A stretch of DNA of 64,000 bases. It comes from Palsa-504 sp963744575 (lineage in GTDB: Bacteria; Actinomycetota; Actinomycetes; Streptosporangiales; Streptosporangiaceae). Below the pieces are notes generated by a model. The model ran no database searches. It was not told where the DNA came from and saw only the letters and a list, made by a program, of their open reading frames with translations. Where the stretch lies: the NCBI GenBank assembly GCA_963744575.1, contig CAVUUF010000024.1, positions 62,001 to 126,000 of the forward strand, given 5' to 3'. A program made the position numbers and the translations under genes. Below are positions 16,483 to 23,813 of this stretch, in pieces. Within the stretch, counting starts at the first letter, position 1. Every line of letters starts with the position of its first letter.

Positions 16483-18183
16483 GTGCTGACGTTCTCCGCG
16501 CAGACGCGCACCGCCAACCTGACCCGGATGGCCGAGGACCAAGTCGACGTGCTGGTGATCGGGGGCGGGATCACCGGCGCGGGCATCGCCCTGGACGCGG
16601 CGGCGCGCGGCCTGTCGGTGGCCCTGGTGGAGAAGGACGACTTCGCCGCGGGCACCTCGGGGCGCTCCTCCCGGCTGGTGCACGGCGGGTTGCGGTACCT
16701 GGAACAGGGGGAGTTCGGCCTGGTCCGAGAGTCGCTGCGGGAGCGGGGCATCCTGCGCCGGCTGGCGCCGCACCTGGTCCGGCCGGTGCCCATGTACATG
16801 CTGGCCGGCGACCTCCGCCGCCGGGCCACCTACCGGGCCGGGCTGACCGGGTACGAGTTGCTGGCCGCGGGCCGGAACGTCGGCTACCACCGCTCGGTGC
16901 GCGCCGGGCAGGTCGCCGCGGCCATCCCGGGGCTCGGCGGAGCCTCGCGTGGCTACCGGTACTTCGAGTGCCAGGTAGACGACGCCCGGCTCACCATCGA
17001 GGTGGCCCGGACCGCGCAGGCCTGCGGCGCGCTGCTGGCCAACCACGCCAGGGTGACCGGGCTGCTCGGTGACGGCCGGGTGACCGGCGCGGCCGTGACC
17101 GACGAGATGACCGGGCAGCGGTTCGAGGTCCGGGCCCGGGCTGTGGTCAACGCGGCCGGCGTCTGGGCCGGGCAGGTCGCGGGGCTAGTCCCGGGCGCGC
17201 CGCCCGGCGTCCGGCTGCGGCCGAGCAAGGGCGTGCACCTGGTGTTCGCGCCCGGCACGGTGCGGACCACAGCGGCCGTGGTGACGCCGTCGGCCGGGGG
17301 CGACGGGCGGTATGTCTTCGTCGTTCCGTGGGAGGACCGGGTCTACGCCGGGACGACCGACACGCCATACCCGGGCGACCTGGACCAGCCGCAGGTCGGC
17401 CCGGACGACCGCGGCTACATCCTGGCCGCGGTGGCCGGGCTCTTCCCCGGCGTGACCGAGCGGGACATCGTGGCGTCCTGGGCCGGGCTGCGCCCGCTGC
17501 TGGCGTCGGGCGAGGGCGCGGGCGACGCCAGGACCAGCGACCTGTCGCGGCGCCACGCGATCTTCACCGACCCGCCGGGCCTTTTCACCATCACCGGCGG
17601 CAAGCTGACCACGTACCGGGCCATGGCCGAGGATCTCGTGGACCGGGTCGCCGCCGGACTGGGCGACGTCAAAGGGTCGGGGCCGTGCCGGACGCGGAGC
17701 ATCCCGCTCGGGCTGCATGGTTCGGCGGCCGCGGCGGTGCGACTGGCCCGGGACGAGGTGACCCGGCTTGGCCTGCCGCCGCGCACGGCCGCCCGGCTGG
17801 TCCAGCAGTACGGCGACGACTGGCGCGAGGCCGCCCGGCTCGTCGCCGAAGACCGGCCCCTCGGCGCGCCGGTGGTGGACGGCCTGCCCGTGCTGGCCGT
17901 CGAGGTGGTGCTGGCCCGCAGCCGCGAGATGGCCCTCACCGACGAGGACGTGCTTGTCCGCCGGACGCGGCTGACCACCCGCGACGGTTCCCTCGGGCTC
18001 ACACCTTCAGGCGGAGGCCGGAGGGGATTATCCCGAACGAGGCGGGTGTCGTGCCCAGCAGTTCCCCGTCCGCCTCGACCGGGAAAGGCGGGTCCGCTTC
18101 GACGTGCACCGCGCCGGCTCGCAGTTCGGCGATGTTGCGGTGCGGCAGGTGCTCGCCCCGGTACACCTGGGGCAGCGTGGTGA
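16483..18183 (+). CDS. glpD: Glycerol-3-phosphate dehydrogenase (FAD-dependent), C-terminus abnormal
   Basis: I choose the GTG at 16483 (VLTFSAQTRTANLTRMAED). VDVLVIGGGITGAGIALDAA is the FAD motif; SGRSSRLVHGGLRYLEQGEF, DDARLTIEVARTA, GKLTTYRAMAEDLVD and the C-terminal domain up to EDVLVRRTRLTTRDGSLGL are typical GlpD. It oxidises sn-glycerol-3-phosphate to DHAP, feeding electrons to quinone at the membrane. Normal homologues continue for a few dozen helical residues. Here the frame instead runs on for about 61 Arg/Pro-rich codons antisense to the 3' end of the lipid kinase gene. The real C-terminus appears lost or replaced. Confidence 0.88.
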   Translation: MLTFSAQTRTANLTRMAEDQVDVLVIGGGITGAGIALDAAARGLSVALVEKDDFAAGTSGRSSRLVHGGLRYLEQGEFGLVRESLRERGILRRLAPHLVRPVPMYMLAGDLRRRATYRAGLTGYELLAAGRNVGYHRSVRAGQVAAAIPGLGGASRGYRYFECQVDDARLTIEVARTAQACGALLANHARVTGLLGDGRVTGAAVTDEMTGQRFEVRARAVVNAAGVWAGQVAGLVPGAPPGVRLRPSKGVHLVFAPGTVRTTAAVVTPSAGGDGRYVFVVPWEDRVYAGTTDTPYPGDLDQPQVGPDDRGYILAAVAGLFPGVTERDIVASWAGLRPLLASGEGAGDARTSDLSRRHAIFTDPPGLFTITGGKLTTYRAMAEDLVDRVAAGLGDVKGSGPCRTRSIPLGLHGSAAAAVRLARDEVTRLGLPPRTAARLVQQYGDDWREAARLVAEDRPLGAPVVDGLPVLAVEVVLARSREMALTDEDVLVRRTRLTTRDGSLGLTPSGGGRRGLSRTRRVSCPAVPRPPRPGKAGPLRRAPRRLAVRRCCGAAGARPGTPGAAW

Positions 18184-18919
18184 AGGAGTCGGCCTTCGGC
18201 CCGGCCATGACCAGGACGTCCAGGGTCTGGTCGCAGGGGTCGGACCTGGGCGAGATGTGCATGCCGCCGCCGTAGAACCGGCAGTTGGCCACGACCACGT
18301 TGAACGCCTGCCAGGCGTGGGCGTGACCATCGGCGTCCAGCCGGACCGCGGCCGGGCGGAAGCCGGGCAGGGTCAGCCAGAAGCCGCAAGCATACCTGGC
18401 CCCGCCAAGGAAGCGGCCGAGCCTGTTGAAGCCGGCCGCCCGGGCCACCACCGCTGCGCCCAGGCCGGCCTCGGCAATGTTGACGAAGTACTTCATGTGG
18501 CCGTCGGCGCAGGTGACGGTGCCCACGTCGATGGGGCGGACGCGGCCGGTGGCCAGGCGGCCGGCGGCTTGTCCGGCGTCGCCGGGCAGGCCGAACGACC
18601 GCACAAAGTCGCACCCGGAACCGGCCGCCACCACGCCGAGCACGGCATCGGGCGCGACCGGGGCGCCGTCCTCGATCATCCCGTTGACCACCTCGTGCAC
18701 GGTTCCGTCGCCGCCGACCGCGACCAGGTAGCGCTCGCCGGCCCGCAGCGCGTCCCGGGCGGCCTGCGTGGCGTGGCCGGGATGGGTGGTGCGCACGATG
18801 CGATAGGGCAGGTTTTCGCGGCGCAGGACGCGTTCGATCCGGGGCAGCGCCTGGTGGACCCGGCCGCGCCCGGCTTGCGGGTTGGCGATGAGCACCAGCG
18901 GGCCGAACGGGCTGGTCAT
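17999..18919 (-). CDS. Diacylglycerol/lipid kinase (DagK/YegS family)
   Basis: The ATG at 18919 (MTSPFGPLVLIANPQAGRGR) gives 306 residues. The catalytic glycine motif is VAVGGDGTVHEVVNGM (residues ~67-82), followed by GVVAAGSGCDFVRSFGLP, in which Cys replaces the common Asn of GTGND, and GGGMHISPRSDP. The family phosphorylates diacylglycerol or related lipids. Together with glpD and the flavoprotein it resembles M. tuberculosis Rv2249c-Rv2252, where Rv2252 is a diacylglycerol kinase. Its start overlaps the stop of the upstream oxidase by 4 bases; its 3' end overlaps the glpD frame on the other strand by 185 bases. Confidence 0.88.
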   Translation of the reverse strand: MTSPFGPLVLIANPQAGRGRVHQALPRIERVLRRENLPYRIVRTTHPGHATQAARDALRAGERYLVAVGGDGTVHEVVNGMIEDGAPVAPDAVLGVVAAGSGCDFVRSFGLPGDAGQAAGRLATGRVRPIDVGTVTCADGHMKYFVNIAEAGLGAAVVARAAGFNRLGRFLGGARYACGFWLTLPGFRPAAVRLDADGHAHAWQAFNVVVANCRFYGGGMHISPRSDPCDQTLDVLVMAGPKADSFTTLPQVYRGEHLPHRNIAELRAGAVHVEADPPFPVEADGELLGTTPASFGIIPSGLRLKV

Positions 18920-20319
18920 GGCGTCAGGCCGGGCGGGTTCATGATGCCGGCCGGGTCGAGGGCGGCCCTGATCCTGGTCAGCATATTGGTGCCGACCTCG
19001 CCCAGTTCTTCGGGCAGGTATTTCGCTTTCAGCCGGCCGACGCCGTGATGGTGGGTGATGGTGCCGCCCGCTTCGGTGCAGGTTCGCGCGGCGTGATCCC
19101 AGGCCGTTCGGTATCGGTCTTCGACGTCCCGGTCGTCGCCGCCGCTGATCAGGAACGTGAAGTACAGGGACGAGCCGGACGGGTACAGGTGGGACAGGTG
19201 GCAGCCGACGGCCTGCGCGTGCGCGGCCAGGGTGGTCCTGATGCCGTCGTAGAGCCGCGGCACGGCGGACCACAGGCCGGCGACCTCCATGGTGTCCACG
19301 ATGACCCCGGAGCCGAAGGCGCGTCCGGGGCCCATGATCTGCGCGTAGGTCTGCACCGCGTCGTTGCGGTGCGCCCACCAGTGCTCGCCGTACCGGGCGC
19401 CGAGATCTTTCGCCGTGGGCATGGCGTCGGCGGCCGCTTGCATCCTGGCCTCCAGCCCGGGCAGGCTGGCCGGGAAGCCGATCAGCCCCACGCAGCCGCC
19501 CGGGTGGCCGAGCGCGCCGAAGCTGAGGCTGGCGTCGGTCTCGTCATAGCCGCGTAGGACGGCGGCGCCGGTTTCGGCGCGTCTTATGTCCCTGAGCGCG
19601 TCCGTCAGCGTCGTGAAATCCGGGAAGCCTGCGGCCAGCCAGTCCCAGCCTTCCGGCCGGGTCCGGCAGGCCAGCGTGGCCTCGGTGACCACGGCCAGCG
19701 TCCCCTCGGACCCGACCAGCAGCCGCCGCAGGTCCGGACCGGCGGCCGAGCGCGGCACCGGCCGGCAGCGCAGGATCTCGCCCTGCGGCAGGACCGCGGT
19801 CAGCCCGAGCAGCACATCCTCGATGGCCCCGAACCCGGTGGAGGCCTGCCCGGCCGACGACGCGGCGATCCAGCCGCCCACCGTGGACCGGGCGAGCGAC
19901 TGCGGGTAGTGCCCGACCGTCAGCCCGCGGGTGGCCAGGGCCTCCTCGAGCCGGTCGCCGCGCGCCCCGGCCTGGACGTGCACGGTCTGGGAGACCAGGT
20001 CGACGTGGCCGATCCGGTCCATCCGGGACAGGTCGAGCACGACCGTGCCGTGGCCGGCCTCGGCCCCGCCGCACACCCCGGAGCCGCCGCCTCGCGGGAT
20101 GACCGCCGTGGCCGTCTGCGATGCCCAGCTCAGCACGACGGCGACCTCCTCGGTGCTGGCCGGGAAGATCACCGCGGCCGGCTCCGGAAGCTCGTCGCCG
20201 CGGACCCGCCGCAGCAGCGCCAGCGCCCAGCAGTCGATGGCCCGCTCGCGCCGGATTTCGGCGTCGGTGTCGATCGCGCCGGCGGGCAGGCGGCTGGCCA
20301 GAATGTCCAGGGGACTCAC
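18916..20319 (-). CDS. FAD-binding oxidoreductase, GlcD/alkyl-DHAP-synthase-like
   Basis: The 467-residue protein has a PCMH-type FAD domain: AVIFPASTEEVAVVLSWA, IPRGGGSGVCGGAE, HYPQSLARSTVGGWIA and GSEGTLAVVTEATLA. A C-terminal FAD-linked oxidase domain contains GTITHHHGVGRLK and ends LDPAGIMNPPGL. The HHH motif and architecture resemble alkylglycerone-phosphate synthase, but the protein is shorter than animal AGPS. The order flavoprotein, lipid kinase, with glpD opposite, parallels Rv2249c-Rv2252, so a role in glycerophospholipid or ether-lipid chemistry is plausible but unproven. It is translationally coupled to the kinase. Confidence 0.82.
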   Translation of the reverse strand: MSPLDILASRLPAGAIDTDAEIRRERAIDCWALALLRRVRGDELPEPAAVIFPASTEEVAVVLSWASQTATAVIPRGGGSGVCGGAEAGHGTVVLDLSRMDRIGHVDLVSQTVHVQAGARGDRLEEALATRGLTVGHYPQSLARSTVGGWIAASSAGQASTGFGAIEDVLLGLTAVLPQGEILRCRPVPRSAAGPDLRRLLVGSEGTLAVVTEATLACRTRPEGWDWLAAGFPDFTTLTDALRDIRRAETGAAVLRGYDETDASLSFGALGHPGGCVGLIGFPASLPGLEARMQAAADAMPTAKDLGARYGEHWWAHRNDAVQTYAQIMGPGRAFGSGVIVDTMEVAGLWSAVPRLYDGIRTTLAAHAQAVGCHLSHLYPSGSSLYFTFLISGGDDRDVEDRYRTAWDHAARTCTEAGGTITHHHGVGRLKAKYLPEELGEVGTNMLTRIRAALDPAGIMNPPGLTP

Positions 20320-20363
20320 GAGCCGGATAGTAACGGATTCCGCGGCCAGTTCCCGGCCGGCGC

Positions 20364-20876
20364 TCAGGCCGGTCCGCCGCCAGGAAACCGGCTGTCACCG
20401 GCGGCCAGGGGCTGCCTGGCGAGAATGTCACGCAGCTCGCGGGTGATGCCGTCCGGATACTGGTCGAGAATCGCCTCGAGATCGCGCCGCTGGGCCGGGG
20501 TCGAGTACACGGCCAGCTCGCGCTCCAGTTCGGAGCGCCGCAGCCGGTCCTCATCGGGGCGGCCCGGCATCAGCAGCGCGTACACCAGGAACACCAGCCC
20601 GGGCAGCAGGACCACGTTGCCCGGGCCGCTGCGCAGGATGACGCCGGCCGTCGTGAGCGCCACCCCGGCCAGGACGGGCCGCCAGCGAACTCGCACGCCG
20701 CGGGCGAAGGACATCAGGCCGATGACCGTGAGCAGCGTGCTGGTCCGGATCCACCTGCGGATCCGCCTGAAGCGTGTCCGGCGCAGCGCACCGTGACGGC
20801 CGGCCGGGGCGGCGGACTGGCTCCACACCACCAGGTTCCGCCGATGCGGTCGCAGTCTCACCGCAGCCTCCCGCAA
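20364..20876 (-). CDS. Small membrane protein of unknown function
   Basis: The 170-residue product has a basic N-terminus, then hydrophobic segments LLTVIGLMSFARGV, VLAGVALTTAGVIL and VVLLPGLVFLVYALLM (three short TM helices, about residues 47-103). A soluble tail follows: SELERELAVYSTPAQRRDLEAIL and GITRELRDILARQPL. The tail looks like a genuine helical domain. No known family is recognised with confidence. It lies 44 bases upstream of the flavoprotein on the same strand and may be the first gene of that transcript. Confidence 0.65.
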   Translation of the reverse strand: MREAAVRLRPHRRNLVVWSQSAAPAGRHGALRRTRFRRIRRWIRTSTLLTVIGLMSFARGVRVRWRPVLAGVALTTAGVILRSGPGNVVLLPGLVFLVYALLMPGRPDEDRLRRSELERELAVYSTPAQRRDLEAILDQYPDGITRELRDILARQPLAAGDSRFPGGGPA

Positions 20877-21002
20877 TCCAAGGCTCCGCTCTGCGTGTCC
20901 TCAATGGTACGCTCCGGCGCTCTGCTGCACGGACGGTCAGGGCCCGACAGCGAGGTCATCGCAGCGTCCGGCTTCGAGTCGCGGCCACTGGGCGATGGGG
21001 CG

Positions 21003-21728
21003 TCAGCCCGGCCACACTGACACCGGTGGCCAATCGGGCGCGCCGCCGTCAGTCCGCATGCTGGAACAGTGCTGCGGCCAGCCGGGGGGCGAGTCCTCCC
21101 ATGGCTCCTGGCGTCCGTACACGGTAAGGTCCATCAGCGCGTAGCTGTAGTCCATGGCCTCTACGCCGCGGCGCTTGGTCCAGTAGGTTTCGAAGACACA
21201 CGGTCGCCGTCCCGCAGGTAGCACACCAGGTGGAACAGGCCGATCTGGCGTCCGGCCAGGAGCGGGTCGAGGGAATCCTGGGCCGAGTACCAGGGCATGT
21301 CCCAGCCCATGAAGTCGCGGTAGCGGATGCTTTCGTCGTAGGGTCCCTGGCAGAAGACCGCGTAAGTGATGTCGCGGGAGTGCAGATTGGACAGCTCCGC
21401 GACCTGGGTGGTGTAGAACGTGCAGCCTTCGCACTGTTCGGCGGCGGGATGGCCGTCCCACCACATGAAGTAGTAGGCGATCAGCTGCCGGCGCCCTTGG
21501 AACGCTTCGAGCAGGGTCAGCGGCCCGCGCGGCCCGGTCAGCGTGAGGCTGGCCTCGACCTCGACCATGGGCAGCCGCCGCCGGACCGCGGCGATCGCGT
21601 CGCCTTCCCGGGTGTGCCTTCTCCCGGACCCGCAGCCGGTCCAGTTCGGCCTGGAAGGTGGCCCGGTCGACGGCCACGGGCAGGCTCGGCGCCGTGGTGG
21701 CGCCGGGGTTGGCTGGTTCATCCGTCAT
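21003..21728 (-). pseudogene. DUF899 thioredoxin-like family protein, two compensating frameshifts
   Basis: The N-terminus from the ATG at 21728 (VDRATFQAELDRLRVREKAH) and the C-terminus (FETYWTKRRGVEAMDYSYALM, GRQEPWEDSPPGWPQ) share one frame. The middle (REGDAIAAVRRRLPMVEV, QLIAYYFMWWDGHPAAEQC, YRDFMGWDMPWYSAQDSLD) is in another. The first break falls in GCACACCC, where one AC of a dinucleotide run seems lost; the second in GTGTCTTC, where two bases seem gained. The shifts cancel, so the ends are in register. It is either a decayed gene or two indel errors. The ATG overlaps the ArsR stop, the usual arsR-DUF899 layout. Confidence 0.8.
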
Positions 21729-21898
21729 GACGGTTCCTCTTCTTTGTTTTCCGCGTGCGCAGTCTCGGCGAGCCGTTTGATCGTGGCGAGCCGCCGGTCC
21801 CATTGGGCGGCGAGTTCGGCCATGGCCCGGCTGGCCTGGTCGAGCCGGTCGGCTTCGACCCGGTAGAGAACCTCCCGGCCCTGTTTGCGCCGGCGCGG
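21725..21898 (-). pseudogene. ArsR-family regulator, 3' remnant
   Basis: In frame before the DUF899 start lies GREVLYRVEADRLDQASRAM, then MAELAAQWDRRLATIKRLAE, the wing and C-terminal helix of ArsR regulators. An in-frame stop at 21899-21901 and the absence of the recognition helix show that the front half is gone. About 110 bases further out is a palindromic repeat pair, suggesting the deletion ended near it. The stop overlaps the DUF899 ATG by 4 bases. Confidence 0.75.
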
Positions 21899-21940
21899 TC
21901 AGAGCCGGCGCCGTGCCGAGAACATCGGGTACCACCGCCA

Positions 21941-22942
21941 TCACCGGAAACCCGCGAACCAGACACCACAGCCGAAACCCAGCGAACCACGATCGGCCCT
22001 GGGCTTAACAGCATCGATGTGGCAGCGATGCTGCTTGGGCAACATCAATGTGGCAACGATGCTGTTTCCCGGGCGGGTCCGGTCCCATAAACGGAGCGGA
22101 TCTACGGCGCGAGCCGGGGCGTCGTGGGGTGACCGGCGCTTGTGGGCCCGGTGTGGCCGGGCGGGTAATTTGAGGATGTTGACGGCGCGGGCCACCACCA
22201 GGACCACGGTCACGATCGAGACCGAGGCCTGGGCGGTCATGGCCATCTTGGCCCAGCGGGACAGCGGCATGACGTCGGTGGGGCTGAAGGCGGTGGCATT
22301 GGTGAACGACAGGTACAGGTAGTCGCCGAAGGCCGGCTCCCAGCGCGACGGAGCCAGGTGCGGGCTGGTCATCTGCGCGAACAGGAAGTCCGGGTAGATG
22401 CGGGTGGCGTTCGCCCGGGCCACCGGACCGCCACGGTCGAACTCCCAGTACCACAGGGCGAAGATGACGACGTTGGTGAGCCAGATGACGCCGCCGGTGG
22501 CCAGCAGCGGTCCGGCCGTATTCCCTTCGGTGCCCTGCACCAGGCCGGTGACCAGCCGGGCGACCGACCATGCGTTGGCCAGGCTGAGGACGGCGGCCAG
22601 GGTGAGGCTCAGCATCCGGATCGCCCGCGACTCCCGGTTGATGTGGCGCGGGTTGACCACGACCAGGGCCACGAGCAGCAGGCCCTCCAGCACTGGCAGC
22701 AGCCACACCGGTTGCAGCAGGACCAGCCGCCCGGGCAGCGGGAACTGCAGCGCGATCGCGATCGTGACCGCGGCCGCGGCCTGCCAGCGGGCCTCGCCCT
22801 CGGTGGGGCGTTTCCAGGCCGGCACGAAGCCCAGCCTGCCGCCCTGGTCAGGGTGCTGGCCGGCGCGTTCCCCCGGCGCCACCCGGCGCTCGAGCTCATC
22901 CAGCCGCTCGTGCAGCGCGCGGATGCCCTGGAGGATCAGCAT
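21941..22942 (-). CDS. Multi-pass membrane protein, C-terminus rewritten by a repeat
   Basis: From the ATG at 22942 (MLILQGIRALHERLDELERR) a short coiled coil precedes hydrophobic segments: AAVTIAIALQFPLP, LLPVLEGLLLVALVVV, MLSLTLAAVLSLANAW, GVIWLTNVVIFALWYWEF and ASVSIVTVVLVVARAVNIL. The last loop, YLYLSFTNATAFSPTDVMPL, resembles the pore-loop region of two-TM potassium-channel-like proteins; that resemblance is tentative. After NILKLPARPHRA the frame has no stop and runs through the repeat pair at 22009-22064 to 21941, adding about 60 unrelated residues. An upstream in-frame start near 23092 is possible. Confidence 0.65.
   Translation of the reverse strand: MLILQGIRALHERLDELERRVAPGERAGQHPDQGGRLGFVPAWKRPTEGEARWQAAAAVTIAIALQFPLPGRLVLLQPVWLLPVLEGLLLVALVVVNPRHINRESRAIRMLSLTLAAVLSLANAWSVARLVTGLVQGTEGNTAGPLLATGGVIWLTNVVIFALWYWEFDRGGPVARANATRIYPDFLFAQMTSPHLAPSRWEPAFGDYLYLSFTNATAFSPTDVMPLSRWAKMAMTAQASVSIVTVVLVVARAVNILKLPARPHRAHKRRSPHDAPARAVDPLRLWDRTRPGNSIVATLMLPKQHRCHIDAVKPRADRGSLGFGCGVWFAGFR
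22009..22064 (+). repeat. Palindromic repeat copy 2, tandem pair
   Basis: Arm 1 (22009-22033) starts CAGCATCGATGTGG and ends CGATGCTG. A 7-base spacer CTTGGGC follows, then arm 2 (22041-22064) starting AACATCAATGTGG and ending CGATGCTG. The same arm-spacer-arm layout occurs at 31030-31085, with spacer CTCAGGC. It lies inside the 3' extension of the membrane protein gene. Confidence 0.85.
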
Positions 22943-23176
22943 GCTGTCCGCCGGGGGGTCAGATCCATTCTGTCGACTGGTTCCAGGCACAGTACCAGTG
23001 TGGCCGTCCACCCCGGCCGGGCGCCATCGCGGGTCGAACCAGGCGACGGGCCGCCCGGATCGGGGCCCAGGGTGCGGGCCAGGCGGCCCCACGGCTGCGA
23101 CCGGTGATCCGGTAGTGAGATCGTGAGGCTAGCAGTACCTGTCCCCGGACCGAGGGGCACCGGAGAGGAGCAGCTC

Positions 23177-23794
23177 ATGGACTACAAGCTCGAGGTCGTG
23201 GTGGTGCCGGTCTCCGACGTGGACCGGGCCAAGGCGTTCTACCAGAGGCTGGGCTGCCGGCTGGACGCGGACTTCGCGGTCGGCCCCGGCTTCCGGGTGG
23301 TGCAGGTTACCCCGCCCGGTTCGGCCTGCGCGATCATCTTCGGCACCGGGGTAACCACGGCCGCGCCCGGCTCGGCGCAGGGCCTGCAGCTGATTGTTGG
23401 CGACATCGACGCGGCCCGGGCCGAACTGGCCAGCCACGGCGCGCCGGTCAGCGAGGTCTTCCACGACGCCGGCGGCGTCTTCCACCACGCCGGAACCGCC
23501 AACCGGGTCCCCGGGCCGGCCGAGGGGCACCAGAGCTACGGATCGTGGGTTTCGTTCGCCGACCCGGACGGCAACAGCTGGTTCGTCCAGGAGGTCACCA
23601 CCCGCCTGCCCGGCCGGGAGACCTCCGCGCTGGCCGCCTTCGACTCGGTGGCCGCCCTGGCCGGCGCGCTGCGCCGGGCCAAGGCCGCGCACGGCAAGTA
23701 CGAGGAGGAGACCGGGCAGCCCGACCCGGACTGGCCGGACTGGTACGCACGGTACATGGTGGACGAATCCAGCCAACAGGGCGCGGGCGCATGA
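23177..23794 (+). CDS. VOC superfamily (glyoxalase-like) protein
   Basis: The ATG at 23177 follows GGAGAGGAG and gives 205 residues. The beta-alpha-beta-beta-beta fold signatures are visible: VPVSDVDRAKAFYQRLG near the N-terminus and SWVSFADPDGNSWFVQEVTTRLPG near residue 125, where the Glu is a typical metal ligand. A helical tail follows (AALAGALRRAKAAHGKYEEE) and ends DWPDWYARYMVDE, a motif often found in actinobacterial VOC proteins. Enzymatic activity is unknown. The stop (TGA in GCATGA) overlaps the ATG that should start the next reductase. Confidence 0.85.
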   Translation: MDYKLEVVVVPVSDVDRAKAFYQRLGCRLDADFAVGPGFRVVQVTPPGSACAIIFGTGVTTAAPGSAQGLQLIVGDIDAARAELASHGAPVSEVFHDAGGVFHHAGTANRVPGPAEGHQSYGSWVSFADPDGNSWFVQEVTTRLPGRETSALAAFDSVAALAGALRRAKAAHGKYEEETGQPDPDWPDWYARYMVDESSQQGAGA

Positions 23795-23813
23795 CAACGA
23801 CTACGACTACGAC

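Noticed and set aside
18027..18045. ATTATCCCGAACG string shared with 4685-4697
   Set aside because: The copy at 18029 lies inside the lipid-kinase coding end and lacks the second inverted arm; treated as coincidence.
18001..18183. GlpD C-terminal extension as a novel domain
   Set aside because: It is the complement of kinase coding sequence with biased composition; more likely read-through of a lost end.
20877..21002. tRNA-like stretch (GGCTTCGAGTC near 20970)
   Set aside because: No acceptor, D or anticodon stems can be paired around it.
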